Shown: positions 10,644 through 21,665, counted from the stretch's first letter. The stretch: 64,000 nucleotides of DNA from Peronospora farinosa (GCA_947646735.1 CANTFK010000055.1:1-64000); one strand, 5' to 3'. A program made the numbers and translations. The notes: generated from the sequence alone by a model not told the origin.

Positions 10644-11663
10644 TTACTCTTCAAACTTGAACGAGTTCGAAGCCATGCTGATGGCACCGCACATGTACGT
10701 CGAGCGTTTGAGTTTGTTTTTGCCCTTCGTAAAATCCTTACCACGCGTTTTCAAGAGCTTATTATTGGCCTTGACACCGACGCCGTCAATACCAAAAGTG
10801 CCTTCGTAGCTGTTGTCACGCAGCGTGTCGTCCACAATCTTCTGTGACCAAAACTCGCCATCCACACGCTGGAACGGTGTGCCCGCCGACTTTGTTTTCG
10901 TAACCACCTTTTCAACTTTCTTGGGCTGCCACTCTAGTGCGGCCTTTGCGGCCTCTTTACGACGTACCGCCTCCTTCATCTGAGCCTCCTCATGATCCGA
11001 AGTGTCCGAATCCGAATCGGAATCCGAAGAGTCTGAGGAACTATCATCCGACGATGAGCTGTCACTGCTGTCAGAGCTAGAGTCTGCTTCACACTTGGCT
11101 TTCTTGGATGTCTTTTCAGCAGCAAAAGTCTTAGCCTTACGCTTATTAGACTTCAGCTTCTCGTCATCCGAGAGGTCCTTTACGGCAGTCTTGGTCTTCT
11201 TTTTATTAACATGTCCAGACTTCTTGGTAGATTTCTCAATCTCCTCATCCGAGGAACTATCAGATGAATCATCTGAGCTACTAGATTCTTCCTTCTTACC
11301 AACAGCATTCTTGTCAATAACTTTGTTCTTCTCTTCTTCTGATTCTTCGTCTGAATCCGAGCTCGAAGATTCTTCCTTTTGAACAATCACAGTTTTTGTT
11401 GTATTCTTCTTGGACTTTTTCTTCTCTTTCTCATTAGTACTGGACGACACAATCTTCTCCTTCTTCTCCTTCTTCTCCTTCTCCTTGGTCGTATTTATAT
11501 AGTGCATCAAATAGAATTCATACACGTCCAGTAAATCATGTTCACTTTGAAAAGCTTTACTCTGTAATTTCGCTTCCTTGGTCAATACTGATGCTGTTTT
11601 CTTCAAACCAGCACCAATCAACAATGTGTGTATTAATGGTAACACATCACTTGCTACGACCAT
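10644..11663 (-). CDS. NOLC1: Nopp140/SRP40-like nucleolar phosphoprotein with LisH domain
   Basis: The product has 339 residues. I chose the ATG at 11663, ahead of the LisH-like start (SDVLPLIHTLLIGAGLKKTAS). The middle alternates Lys-rich and Ser/Asp/Glu-rich blocks typical of Nopp140, the nucleolar chaperone of box C/D and H/ACA snoRNPs that is heavily phosphorylated by CK2. The last 70 residues are the conserved SRP40 C-terminal domain (TPFQRVDGEFW, DNSYEGTFGIDGVGVKAN, LLKTRGKDF). It is shorter than vertebrate Nopp140, closer to yeast Srp40. It diverges from the AP-3 beta gene with about 280 nt between the start codons. The opposite strand is also open for 126 codons over the acidic repeats, which I take as a composition artefact. 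Confidence 0.92.
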   Translation of the reverse strand: MVVASDVLPLIHTLLIGAGLKKTASVLTKEAKLQSKAFQSEHDLLDVYEFYLMHYINTTKEKEKKEKKEKIVSSSTNEKEKKKSKKNTTKTVIVQKEESSSSDSDEESEEEKNKVIDKNAVGKKEESSSSDDSSDSSSDEEIEKSTKKSGHVNKKKTKTAVKDLSDDEKLKSNKRKAKTFAAEKTSKKAKCEADSSSDSSDSSSSDDSSSDSSDSDSDSDTSDHEEAQMKEAVRRKEAAKAALEWQPKKVEKVVTKTKSAGTPFQRVDGEFWSQKIVDDTLRDNSYEGTFGIDGVGVKANNKLLKTRGKDFTKGKNKLKRSTYMCGAISMASNSFKFEE

Positions 11664-11885
11664 GTTTATATCCACAGAGTCGACGCGGAGCAGCAATGAA
11701 GAAGTGATACAGTCACTAGATAATCAATCAAATTGACTGGACAGAGTTCAGCCGCATGCACCACCAAACAACAGGATAAAAATTTAGTGGCAAAAGCCAA
11801 TCGGCCGATCCTACCAAATAGAATACCCAGCTTTCCATCGAAATCAACAATATACAGCCACCTTTTGTCACAACGCCATCCGTCC

Positions 11886-11901
11886 TCTCATTTTTCGTAA
11901 T
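11886..11901 (+). promoter_or_regulatory. Putative oomycete initiator (Inr) of the AP-3 beta gene
   Basis: CTCATTTTTCGTAATT lies 40-55 nt upstream of the AP-3 beta start codon. It resembles the oomycete core initiator consensus (GCTCATTYB then WTTY). The call rests on sequence resemblance and position only. Confidence 0.45.
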
Positions 11902-11940
11902 TTTGTGTGTGTTTACATAACTCCAAAACTCATCCCAAAA

Positions 11941-14900
11941 ATGGCCATGACCATGGGAATCAAGAGCATGACGGGCGATGCTCATTTCTTTGATGAGACT
12001 CTAAGTGGGGATCGAATTCGTAAATTATTGGATAATAAACTCGGTGTTGCAGGTCATGGGGAAAAATTAGAAGCCATGAAAGCCTTACTTGCAAGTATTT
12101 CTAAAGGAGAAGACGTGTCAATGTTTTTTGCCGATGTGGTTAAAAATGTCATTGTTGCAAGCGTGGAAGTTAAGAAATTAGTGTATATGTACTTGGTTCA
12201 TTATGCAGATGCAAATGCCCAGTGTCGAGAACTTGCGCTCTTGAGTATCAATAGTTTTCAAAAGGATTTGGCCGATCCAAATCAATTGATACGAGCTTTA
12301 GCTCTTCGTGTTATGACAAATATTCGAGTTTGTGATATTTTACAACTTCAAATTTTAGCAATTCGCAAATGTGCGGCGGATGAATCCGCTTATGTACGAA
12401 AATGTGCAACTAATGCAATTAGTAAAGTATTTGGTCTCGATCCGGATCAGAAACACGTGCTGGCGGATATTATTGGAACTTTATTGAATGATTCGAGTAC
12501 GATGGTCTTGGGAAGTGCGGTACAAGCTCTTAGTGAAGTGTGTCCTGATCGATTGGATTTATTACATCGACCATTTCGAAAATTATGTCATTTGTTGGCA
12601 GATATTGATGAATGGGGACAAACAGTGACGTTGAATATCTTGATACGGTACTGTCGAGAACAATTTCAGATGGTTGAAAGAGCTACAAATGAGATGGATG
12701 GAGGTTGGAAGAAAAAAAGGACAAAACGAGACTTTTATTCTGATGAAGATGAAGAACAAGATGATGATCGAAAACATGAAGTGGATGAAATTAACAAGTC
12801 TACGAACAAGAATCATGGACATAGTAGTATGAAGCAGTCACCATTTTTACTTGGAGGAAAGAGTGTGAGAGGAGAAATGCTTCCGTCAATTGGCTCCGTG
12901 TTCCGTGGTGATGTACTTGCAAGTGGAATTGAAGGTGGAGACGAGCTGGATGAAGACCATCGACTGTTACTACGCTCGTCGATTCCGCTTCTTAAGTCGA
13001 GAAATAGTGCTGTGGTGCTTGCAGTAGCTACGTTGCATTACTACTGTGGCACGCATAGCATGGCGACGTCTACGCTCATTGGCAAGTCGCTGGTACGTAT
13101 CATGCGCAACCAGCGTGAGATCCAGTACGTTGTGTTATCGGTCATTTCGTCAATGGCAACATCCCGTCCAGACATGTTTCGCCCGTTCTTGCAGGAGTTT
13201 TTTGTACGTGCGACGGACCCGGCTTATGCCAGGAAACTCAAGCTCGAGATTCTGACCTCTCTGGTTACGGACGACAACGTGAGCATTATCCTGCGAGAGT
13301 TTCAGGCGTATGTCCGCCATGTAGACAAGTCCTTTGTGACCATGACAGTCCGCGCTCTTGGACGCGTGGCGGATGCCATGGCGGTGGTTGCGGAGCGCTG
13401 TTTAAACGGACTGATGCGCCTTGTTCGCTCTTCAAACGAGCAAGTTGTTGCTGAAAGCGTGGTGGTGATTCGCCAGTTGCTTCAGCAGCAGGCAATCAAG
13501 AAGGACCGCCTTCTTGTCGTGCGCTCTCTGGCTGCTATGATGGTGAGTGGTCGTGTGACTAGTCCATTAGCTCGTGCTTCGATTGTTTGGATGCTTGGCG
13601 AGTTCAATGACGATGAAAATGGAACTACGTGCGCGGCTGAATCGCTACGTTTGCTAGTGAAAGACTTTTCTGATGAATCGACTGAGGTGCGTCTCCAGCT
13701 TTTGAATCTTGCAGTAAAGCTTGGACTTCGCGAACCCCACAAGCGTACCATTCAGCTTCTGCTCCAGTATGTGATTGAGTTGTGCAAGTTCGACATGGAC
13801 TACGATGTGCGTGACCGTGCCCGTTTGATACGTGCTGCGTTGTCTGGAGATGCAAGTATTGTAAACCCACACAAGTTGTTTGCGAGCAAGAAGCCAGCAC
13901 CATTGATTGGGTACGATGATGAAGCCAAGACACGCTTTACGCTAGGTTCACTATCGAATGTTGTGCGCCACAGTGTTCCTGGATATCTTTTTTTGCCGAA
14001 GTGGCGTTCGACCAGGCCGGACCGATCGCTGCGTGATGAATCCTCTATTGTTGATACCAACCGGGGTGATCTGTCCCGTCCTAGTGTTAAGGCTACGAAA
14101 AAGAAAGAAAGCAAAGGTGACGCAAAGGCATTCTACAGTGACGATAATTCATCTGATGATTCTTGGTCAGAGTCAGAACCGGCGTCGGGGTCAGGGTCGG
14201 ATTCGTACTCTGGCAGTGGCTCGGACAACGACTCCGAAAACAGCAGCAGCGAAGGTAGTCGATCTCGTTCCGAGTCAGCATCTTCTAGCTCAGGTTCAGA
14301 AAGTGAAGCCTCCTCAGAAGAAAATGATGCTGACGAATCTTCGGAGGAGGAAGATCGCACGCGCCGTCAGCAAAAAGGTGGAAAGGTAAAGTCGCCACAG
14401 AAGCGTTCACAGGCTAAGAAGTCAAAGCCAGCAAAAGCTTTTGATTCGGTCGATTTTTTGGGGTCACCATCGGGGATGACTCCGACAAGCCAGGCGTTTG
14501 CGCCGACGACTTCTTCGACAGGCCTCCATTCGAACCTCTTAGGTGATTTGATGAGCCTAAGTGTCTCCTCATCGACGTCACCGCCTCCACGTCGTGAACT
14601 ATTGTCCTCGCTTGCTGGTAATGGGTTGGACGTTCACTATGCGTTTCTGCGCCAACCGTCGACGCACTCTCCTGGTATGAATGTCATCCAGCTGTGGCTA
14701 GCAAACAATTCAAGCGAGCCCATTTCGTGCGTTCAAGTCGTTGGCAAAAACCCTCAGCAAGTTGTTCCGTTCCCTGCTCTACCTGTGTTGTTTCCTGGTG
14801 GATCGACATCGATGGTCCAGTTGCATGTGGATTTCACGGGTCGTCTCGACAATGTACCTCTTAAGATTGTCACAAGTGCAGACACGTACGATGTGGATCT

Positions 14901-15291
14901 CTCACCTGTGGTGGGAGAGCTTTTCGTTCCACAACAGATGAGTTTGGATGATTTCGAACGTCGTATCTCAATGACGGATTCGACATCTCTACACACGAGT
15001 GAATTGACCGTGTCAACCCCAGTAACGCTAAATACTGTGGTGCAGGCCGTTTTAACCGATTGCAATGTTGCACAACTCTATGAAATCGATAACATGGATG
15101 GTGTCATTGGCAAGTGCAAGTTTGCTGGACGTTTTCGCAGTGGAGTTGCTAGCGCTGAAAATGTTTTGATTGGACTGGAAATTCAGCTTCAAAGTGGCAA
15201 GGGACAAATTCTAGTCGTTATGCGTGACTCGGTGCTTTCGCAACGACTTATCTCGAGTATCAAGCGGGCGTTATCGTTGCAAGTCGCATAA
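11941..15291 (+). CDS. AP3B: AP-3 complex subunit beta
   Basis: One exon encodes 1116 residues from the ATG at 11941 (others at 11947 and 11953). The product is a large subunit of the AP-3 adaptor, which sorts cargo from endosome/TGN to vacuole or lysosome-related organelles. The N-terminal adaptin trunk runs over about residues 1-620 as HEAT-like repeats (LVYMYLVHYADAN, LIRALALRVMTNIRV). An acidic, Ser-rich hinge spans residues ~725-825, as in other AP-3 beta subunits and unlike AP-1/2 beta. A C-terminal appendage follows (about 880-1116). Length and order agree with the family (about 1100 residues). An extra charged insertion rich in Asp/Glu lies near residues 260-290. It shares its upstream region with the divergent Nopp140 gene. 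Confidence 0.95.
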   Translation: MAMTMGIKSMTGDAHFFDETLSGDRIRKLLDNKLGVAGHGEKLEAMKALLASISKGEDVSMFFADVVKNVIVASVEVKKLVYMYLVHYADANAQCRELALLSINSFQKDLADPNQLIRALALRVMTNIRVCDILQLQILAIRKCAADESAYVRKCATNAISKVFGLDPDQKHVLADIIGTLLNDSSTMVLGSAVQALSEVCPDRLDLLHRPFRKLCHLLADIDEWGQTVTLNILIRYCREQFQMVERATNEMDGGWKKKRTKRDFYSDEDEEQDDDRKHEVDEINKSTNKNHGHSSMKQSPFLLGGKSVRGEMLPSIGSVFRGDVLASGIEGGDELDEDHRLLLRSSIPLLKSRNSAVVLAVATLHYYCGTHSMATSTLIGKSLVRIMRNQREIQYVVLSVISSMATSRPDMFRPFLQEFFVRATDPAYARKLKLEILTSLVTDDNVSIILREFQAYVRHVDKSFVTMTVRALGRVADAMAVVAERCLNGLMRLVRSSNEQVVAESVVVIRQLLQQQAIKKDRLLVVRSLAAMMVSGRVTSPLARASIVWMLGEFNDDENGTTCAAESLRLLVKDFSDESTEVRLQLLNLAVKLGLREPHKRTIQLLLQYVIELCKFDMDYDVRDRARLIRAALSGDASIVNPHKLFASKKPAPLIGYDDEAKTRFTLGSLSNVVRHSVPGYLFLPKWRSTRPDRSLRDESSIVDTNRGDLSRPSVKATKKKESKGDAKAFYSDDNSSDDSWSESEPASGSGSDSYSGSGSDNDSENSSSEGSRSRSESASSSSGSESEASSEENDADESSEEEDRTRRQQKGGKVKSPQKRSQAKKSKPAKAFDSVDFLGSPSGMTPTSQAFAPTTSSTGLHSNLLGDLMSLSVSSSTSPPPRRELLSSLAGNGLDVHYAFLRQPSTHSPGMNVIQLWLANNSSEPISCVQVVGKNPQQVVPFPALPVLFPGGSTSMVQLHVDFTGRLDNVPLKIVTSADTYDVDLSPVVGELFVPQQMSLDDFERRISMTDSTSLHTSELTVSTPVTLNTVVQAVLTDCNVAQLYEIDNMDGVIGKCKFAGRFRSGVASAENVLIGLEIQLQSGKGQILVVMRDSVLSQRLISSIKRALSLQVA

Positions 15292-15805
15292 ATCTCGTGC
15301 TCAACTTACAAGTCTGGAAACCGCATTGAAAGAGAGAATGAAGACATTTGACAGCAGAAAATTGTGATTGTATCAGGTAAATACGTTGCAGAGATGAAGA
15401 ACGTGTAAGAATTGCATGTTTATTTGATTTTTTTTATTTGCAAAGTGTTGTCTTAACATATTACGGGTTATCAACACTAGTATAGAAAAATAACCATTGT
15501 CATTCTTCTATATTATGTAGTTAAGCATGCAATAAGAATTAGTTGACAACAATAACAAAAATAGCTTACAGTTAAGACTTCTATTTAACGCATAAAAATT
15601 ACTTACAATAAGGCAGGGAGGGATCCGTAAAATATCTAGAAAGATAATCACACAATCCAATGTCAGCTTTTTATGTAGTCCACACCATCCTATTTTTTCC
15701 CGTCCATTTCTCAAAATCTATTTCTAATTCGATCTTTATAAAGAGAACAACTTGATCTCTCTTCTCTTCTCCTCTCTCTCTTCTCTTTTTCTTTTCTCTC
15801 TCAAG
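15292..15805. other. Intergenic with TATA-like box and CT-rich leader of the BAP31 gene
   Basis: AT-rich spacer with no gene. At about 15733-15742 there is TTTATAAAG, and from 15750 to the ATG at 15806 the sequence is almost pure C/T (TCTCTTCTCTTCTCC-like). The layout suggests a TATA-like element and a pyrimidine-rich 5' leader, by inference. Confidence 0.45.
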
Positions 15806-16768
15806 ATGTTATTGAATCAATTCATGTTCTGGATGATGGTAACTGAGGCTCTTATATGTCTCATACTGAGTCTTCCCTTTGGCCAGCGATTATCCTATGC
15901 CGTTATTTCATTTCTAATGCGATATTTTGGAAAAGATTCACCTGCAAATACCGTTGCGACTATTATTCTCGCCTTGGTCTCGATTCTCTTTATCTGTACG
16001 TACATGTGTGACATGGTTCGTGCAAAAAAAGCTCGTTAACTGTCGTACATGAAGTTAATGCCGTCCAAACTCTCTCTAACTGTATGTTTCTAATTTGCAT
16101 TTCTAAATTGTCATGATATTATAGCGGACGTTACGACACTTTACAAGCATCATTCTTCCGAAGAAGTACTTGGTGATGGCATGCGGATTCGACTCCTTAC
16201 AGCCCAACGAGACATGTACATTACGGGATTTTGTCTCTTTCTGTTCTTGCTGCTACGTCTTGTCTATATCACATTGGCGACAAATATTCACTTGGAAAAA
16301 AGTCTGGAAGCCATGACCAAACAAGCAGAAGGAGCAGCTGCTGGATATAAAGTCTTATTGGCTGAAAATGCTAGTTTGAAGAAACAGACGGAGAAATTTC
16401 ATGAGCTTTTGGACGGTGAAGAAGGTGATGAGAAGAAGAAGAAGAAAATTGATGCGTTGGCTCGATTGGTGCAGGAAAATGCCGAGTTGGAAGAAGAGGT
16501 GAAAAATTTGGCTGAGAAATTGGAAAAAGCACACGAACAAGTTGGGGTGGTGACGAAACAAGCGGAAGGACAAAGCTCGGCGTTTATGAAACTTATGGAT
16601 GAGAAGAATGAGGTGGACAAGCAATTGGAAACGACCAAATCTCAGGAGGAGAAATTGAAGCGTCAACATGAAGAGATTACCAAGTTGACGGAAGAACGTG
16701 ATTCATTGAAGGCGCAGATTCAGGACTATGATTTCATGTTTGCTGAAGCCAAGAAGAAGGCGGAGTAA
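15806..16768 (+). CDS. BCAP31: BAP31-like ER membrane protein, two exons
   Basis: Exons 15806-16034 and 16125-16768 join in phase 1 across a 90-nt intron (GTTAAC...ATTATAG), giving 290 residues. Three membrane helices lie near residues 7-25, 48-70 and 108-128, with the family motif RDMYITGF before the third. A long Lys/Glu-rich coiled coil follows (about 135-285), and the protein ends KKAE, a dilysine ER-retrieval signal. BAP31/Yet proteins act as ER cargo-export and quality-control chaperones. The donor GTTAAC is not the strongest form, but it is the only nearby one that gives the right phase and keeps the conserved spacing between helices 2 and 3. Confidence 0.88.
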
Positions 16769-16901
16769 GCTGAATTTGGCAGTTGCAGGAGTGAAGCACA
16801 AGGTAAACGGTGACGATGCAAGAACGAAAATGATGATTGATAATCGGATGACGGGCTTCATTTGCGTGTATATCTTGTGATTTGTGGCTAGCGTCGTGTA
16901 T

Positions 16902-19634
16902 TTAAACGTTGTGGTGTAGGTATTGCAACCTTTCTTGGATAATCTGCAGTCGTGAACTTGCAGTGCTAGAAAGTGACGACACTGACGAGGCAGGAGATGT
17001 AGGCGCTAAAGGACTCGGTGAACCGCGAGAACTCGGCGACAACTTGAGAGAGGAAGGGCGGGGTCGGGTGACTGTGCTTTGTGCGTGGATCCGCATACTC
17101 CATACTTTCTCGATACCAACTTCTTCATCGCCCTCTTGCTGCTTCAGCATCGCTTCCTTGTTACATACGTACCGAATGAAGACGCGCACGTGTAGCGCTC
17201 GATTTTGCTTGAGGATAGGAATCACAAGGAGCAGAAAAGCATCCTTTACCTCCGATGTCATGTCGTCTAGCTCCAGTGTGCATCCTTCAGGCGGGAGCTC
17301 GAGCACTCTGTTGGATGATGCCCCTCGCAGTGGAGGGACGCCTGGGTAAGCTTCCATCCGTGCTAGCCATCTTCTCACTCCAAGCTGTTTTGTTCGGTCG
17401 TCAGTCCAATTTTGCAGGATAAGCGCAGTTTCACGCGATGTAGTAGTAAACGTTGGCGTCGGCATTGGCTTTATCTCGCCTTGGTCGTTGTCGCCAGCGT
17501 CACACTCATACCACTGTGCAAGAGCATTCAGCACGCGTTTACGAAACGACTGCACAAAGTCTGCAGTTACACTGACTTCTTCTTCTTCTTGCGTTCGAGC
17601 CTTCAACATTCCCGCAAAACGCAGCAAGCGCAACGCGGTAGTCAAAATTGGTAGCTGCTCTTTCTCGCTCGCCGCTTCACGTTCAAGACGCTCACACAAT
17701 ACAGGAAGTGCATCTGCGTGAGTATCGCACAATATGAGCGCATCGTTCATCGCACCCAATAACGTCTGAAGTTGCGGCAAGAAACCATCTATCTCCTTGA
17801 TCCCAGAACGCAACAAGTCCCAAGACCTCCATGGAGACATGCCAGTGATTTCGTCATCTGTACGACCATGGAATGCGTCCAGCGTAGACGAATCATGGAC
17901 AGACTTCGTCGCATAAGACGGTTCCCTCTGATCTTCAGCTGATAAGAGCTGGGTCTCAAGAGACTCACATTGCACTTGAATCTGGTTCATACACCGCATA
18001 TGCTCCTGAGTTTTCTCCTCGCACACCGATTGGAGAGACTGTAATTCTTCAGTCATGAGCTTCAACGTGTGCCGAGCTTCACAAATTTCCTGCTGAAGCG
18101 TCTTGTTCTTCAAAGCCAACATTCGAGTAGTATCCTCATGCTGTGCAGCAATTTGTGATGTTTTAATCAGCTTTTTCTCGTACTCGTTCAGTCGTGCGAG
18201 AAGATTAGTCTCTTTGTCGCCAAACTGCAACTGAGCTTCTGACAACTTGCTTTCTAGGTCGCGCACAATCATCGCATTTCGCTCTTCATTATGTTGCTGA
18301 TCACGCAATTGTTGCAGCATACCATTAAGCCTTTCCTGGTTGTTCTTTACTTCCTTAGCCAATTCCGCTTTAGACATCTCCAATTGTGTTTGCGCTACTT
18401 CCAAGTCACTTTGCAACCTACGTATCGTCGACACATGTTGGTCTCGATCCTCTCGCTGATCCTGCAGCTTTTTCAAAACTTCAGCAAGATTTTCCTCGTA
18501 CTCCTGTCTCTCTGTTGATCGGTTTGCCTTCGATGCTGCAAGTTGTTTCTGCACTTCCACCAACTTCACTTCCAGGCTCTTCACCGTCGTTGCGTGCTGC
18601 TCCTCGGCCTCTTTCAATGCTTCTTCGTACTTCTTCACATCAGCAGTTCGCTCGGACTCCATGTCTGCAATATGTGCCTTCAGCTCGGCACAGTTTCGCT
18701 CCAGCTCATTCAACGCTCTCTCGTGTCGTTCTCGTATCTCATCTTCATCTCGAAACTTCTTCTCCTTCTCACAATTCAATTCCACCTTTAAAAGTTCATT
18801 CTCCCCTTGCAATTCGAGCATCTTTTGCTCATAGGTATCGTACAATTCCTTCTCCCTTACTTCCTTCTCCCGTCTCAATCGAACATTTACTTCTTCCATC
18901 AACTCATTTCTCTTTTCATCAAACTGTAACATTTCTTCACGCTTCCACTTCAATATGTCCTCCTCTTTCTCCTTCAATTGTTGTGTCAAAGTACTGCTTG
19001 TCCGTGCCTGAGTCTCCAATTGTATCTCCATCTCCTTCATCTCTTTTTCCAAGTATGATTTTTCCTCTTTTAACATATCCACTTGAGTTTCTAGGAGCTC
19101 GTATTTTTCCTTGATTTGTTGTTGTTCTAACACTGCATCCAGCACTTTATTCTTCTCCTTGTGCAACATTTGTTGCATCTCCTTTAACATCGTCTTTAGC
19201 TCTTTTTTCTGCAGCAAAAAAGCTGCTCGTTGGGTCGATATGGTCTCTGTCTGCTCTTCTACAGTGATTGTCAAGCTCTGAAGCTTCTTATAAAGTGTCT
19301 GTGTCTCCATTTGGTCTTCATTTTTGTGCTGTTTATCTCCAATGTCGTGTAAATTGTCCTTTTTTTGACAATTATTGTCCATTTTCATTTTCTCCATTTT
19401 CAATAATTTATTGTTAAATTTAATTGCCAATCGCCATAATTGGGAATTTGCATCTTCCTGTTGCATCAATTGCGTCTCACGACTCTCACGAATGTGTGCA
19501 GCACTTGGTGGCAGTCCGTGCGTCTGTACATGCCTAAGAGAAGCTTCAAGAACCTGCTTGTCACGACGCGTCTTCACCAGATCAGCACGTAGTAGCTTTA
19601 GTGCCGCGTAAGCATCTCGAAGGTCTTGTTCCAT
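16902..19634 (-). CDS. Long coiled-coil protein of unknown function
   Basis: The product is 910 residues and I do not recognise it. A short N-terminal helix-rich part is followed by continuous heptad-like Glu/Lys/Gln/Leu sequence from about residue 40 to 590, characteristic of an extended coiled coil. A predicted globular part follows (about 610-840) with WRSWDLLRSGIKEIDGFL, LRLLRFAGMLKAR and VRRWLARMEAYPGVPP. The end is a Ser/Pro-rich tail. The layout suggests a structural, Golgi, centrosomal or flagellar scaffold, but nothing decides among these. The gene is uninterrupted. The GC-richer C-terminal half leaves several shadow frames on the plus strand. Confidence 0.8.
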   Translation of the reverse strand: MEQDLRDAYAALKLLRADLVKTRRDKQVLEASLRHVQTHGLPPSAAHIRESRETQLMQQEDANSQLWRLAIKFNNKLLKMEKMKMDNNCQKKDNLHDIGDKQHKNEDQMETQTLYKKLQSLTITVEEQTETISTQRAAFLLQKKELKTMLKEMQQMLHKEKNKVLDAVLEQQQIKEKYELLETQVDMLKEEKSYLEKEMKEMEIQLETQARTSSTLTQQLKEKEEDILKWKREEMLQFDEKRNELMEEVNVRLRREKEVREKELYDTYEQKMLELQGENELLKVELNCEKEKKFRDEDEIRERHERALNELERNCAELKAHIADMESERTADVKKYEEALKEAEEQHATTVKSLEVKLVEVQKQLAASKANRSTERQEYEENLAEVLKKLQDQREDRDQHVSTIRRLQSDLEVAQTQLEMSKAELAKEVKNNQERLNGMLQQLRDQQHNEERNAMIVRDLESKLSEAQLQFGDKETNLLARLNEYEKKLIKTSQIAAQHEDTTRMLALKNKTLQQEICEARHTLKLMTEELQSLQSVCEEKTQEHMRCMNQIQVQCESLETQLLSAEDQREPSYATKSVHDSSTLDAFHGRTDDEITGMSPWRSWDLLRSGIKEIDGFLPQLQTLLGAMNDALILCDTHADALPVLCERLEREAASEKEQLPILTTALRLLRFAGMLKARTQEEEEVSVTADFVQSFRKRVLNALAQWYECDAGDNDQGEIKPMPTPTFTTTSRETALILQNWTDDRTKQLGVRRWLARMEAYPGVPPLRGASSNRVLELPPEGCTLELDDMTSEVKDAFLLLVIPILKQNRALHVRVFIRYVCNKEAMLKQQEGDEEVGIEKVWSMRIHAQSTVTRPRPSSLKLSPSSRGSPSPLAPTSPASSVSSLSSTASSRLQIIQERLQYLHHNV

Positions 19635-20549
19635 TATTTATAATACCATTATTTCGTGTAAAAATGACGATATTTGAAAAGAATAAAATTATAAATTATA
19701 TACAAAATAATGCTGATAAAAAAAGAGAAAATAAAGTATACCAAGGCGTATACTATACTGTATATATTAAAAATCAAAAATAAACCATTACGTATACTAT
19801 ACATATAGTCGATATGTATAGCATGACAGAAATATGTAATTCCAAGACAAATATTTGATCATTTGCATAATATTTGCAAAATATTTGCTAAAGTTGGCTC
19901 AAGCATCTAGTTCTTACTTACGAGTTTGAATACGAGCAAGCACCTTATCAAACGACTACTTGTTGTTCGTCTCGCACAACGATAATATGCCTCCTATGGT
20001 GAAGTAGTGAAAAATGACACAGAGTCTCGTAAATCATTCCTTCTTTCTATTATCCCCTACAAAAACGACGGACTTCTATATGATGGCCTCTGCAAACGCA
20101 ATATTGGTTTTTCATGTGCCTGTTTACCGTTCGACAATACACAAATAATCGATTTCTTGTCTTGGAGACACCCTTGTTTCTGTTTATATTTCACGGCGTC
20201 TACTATACGTACATGCTATATGTATAGTTTACGCCTTGGTATACTTGTACTATTTTTTCTGCTCGCTGTATATTTTTTATATTTTCACAAATATGTACTT
20301 CTACATAAATATAGTTCTCCTCTTGCATACATATTTTACCTAAACAAGTAAAATCAAATGTATCACATTTGTTTCACGTACTTTACCCAAAAAGAAATAG
20401 TCCTCCTTTTGTATCCTTTCACATCTGATACGCATCCTAATTTAAGGTACAAAGTCCCTTTTCAATTCATGTTCGTATCTTCTTCATTTTTACCCAATCA
20501 GCTTTCCCCAATCTTCCATAAGATCATCCTCACTATTATCACCCACCCC
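19635..20549. other. AT-rich intergenic region with a MITE-like element
   Basis: No gene is supported. The spacer separates the divergent starts of the coiled-coil gene (-) and the STRAP gene (+) and holds the inverted-repeat element described separately. The last 100 nt before the STRAP ATG are C/T-rich, like other leaders in this window. Confidence 0.5.
19734..20246. mobile_element. Candidate MITE with ~25-bp terminal inverted repeats
   Basis: The left end AAGTATACCAAGGCGTA continues TACTATAC, and the right end is its reverse complement with one mismatch (GTATAGTTTACGCCTTGGTAT then ACTT). The ~513 bp between are very AT-rich and non-coding, with further TATAC-containing palindromic pieces near both ends. 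TA repeats at the termini would fit a TA target site as in Tc1/mariner-type MITEs. No transposase is present, and no second copy occurs in the window. Confidence 0.6.
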
Positions 20550-21665
20550 ATGACTTCACCATCGGCTTCACCTTCGTCGGCTTTACGTCAAATTCCCGTC
20601 GTCTGTCCCGGTCATTCTCGTCCTTTAACGGAAGTATATTACAGTCGTAGTAATTTACTTATTTCTGCCTGTCATGACAAGCTCCCAATGCTACGACATG
20701 GTGAATCGGGCGATTGGATTGGGACATTTGAAGGACATAAAGGGGCGGTCTGGAGTGCGAAATTAGACCCGGACGCAACTTTTGGCGCGACCGGCAGTGC
20801 CGATTTTTCTGTCAAAATTTGGGACGCCCTTACGGGCGACCTTGTGACAACATTGGACCACAAACACGTGGTCAAGAGTGTGACGTTTACACTGGACGGA
20901 ATGCGACTCTTGACTGGCGGACACGAAAAAGTCCTGCGGGTGTTTGAGATGGGACAGATTAAAGACCAATTAGAAACGTACAAAACAGATGGTCGGACGG
21001 GAATCGTGGTGGTACCACCGCTCCCATTGGTGGAAATGGAAACAGCTCAGCCCATTCGAAAAATTGTCGTACTTAGTGCGAATATGGCGGTCACCGGCGA
21101 AGTAAATGGAACAATTACGGTCTGGGATTTGAACGCGTATCAAGAGATTTGTCAACTTCAAGTGCATGCAGATGTAATGGATATGGAAGCTTCAAGAGAT
21201 GGAAAAGTGTTGACGGTTGCAGCTGGAAAAGAGGTAGAAACATTGAGAGAGCAGAGTTTGTGTTATTTTTTTTACTATTTTTTACTTTGTTGACAAGTCA
21301 CCGATGCTATTTTTTTATTCTTGTAATAGGTGTATTTCTATGATGTGGACAAGAATTTTGAACTGCTGCGTTCCTTTCCAATGCCGATATCATTTGCAGA
21401 GGAAGGAGGAGCATCATTGCATCCGACTGAAAACAAGTTTGTTGCAGGTGGATCCGATACGTGGGTACGTGTCTTTGATTTTGAATCAGGACAATTGCTT
21501 GAGACGCACAAGGGACATCATGGACCGGTGAGATGTTTGCGATACTCACCGTCAGGAAATTCATTTGCGACGGGTTCGGAAGATGGCACCATTCGAATCT
21601 GGCAGAATGATTCCAAGTCTGCGGCTGCGACGTCCATTGCAGACACAATTGGGAGTTCGAGTTGA
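20550..21665 (+). CDS. STRAP: WD40-repeat protein STRAP (SMN-complex/TGF-beta receptor-associated type)
   Basis: Exons 20550-21233 and 21330-21665 join in phase 0 across a 96-nt intron (GTAGAA...AATAG), giving 339 residues. Seven WD40 blades form a single propeller; motifs include [40 protein letters not shown] and, after the join, [15 protein letters not shown] with [17 protein letters not shown]/Unrip proteins bind the SMN complex and other RNP or signalling partners. Order and length fit the family (about 330-350 residues). I chose the ATG at 20550 because it sits just ahead of the conserved [14 protein letters not shown]; upstream in-frame sequence looks like leader. Confidence 0.92.

Noticed and set aside
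10999..11386. Plus-strand Ser/Glu-rich ORF of 126 codons
   Set aside because: Shadow of the acidic repeats of the minus-strand Nopp140 gene, whose LisH and SRP40 domains identify the true frame.
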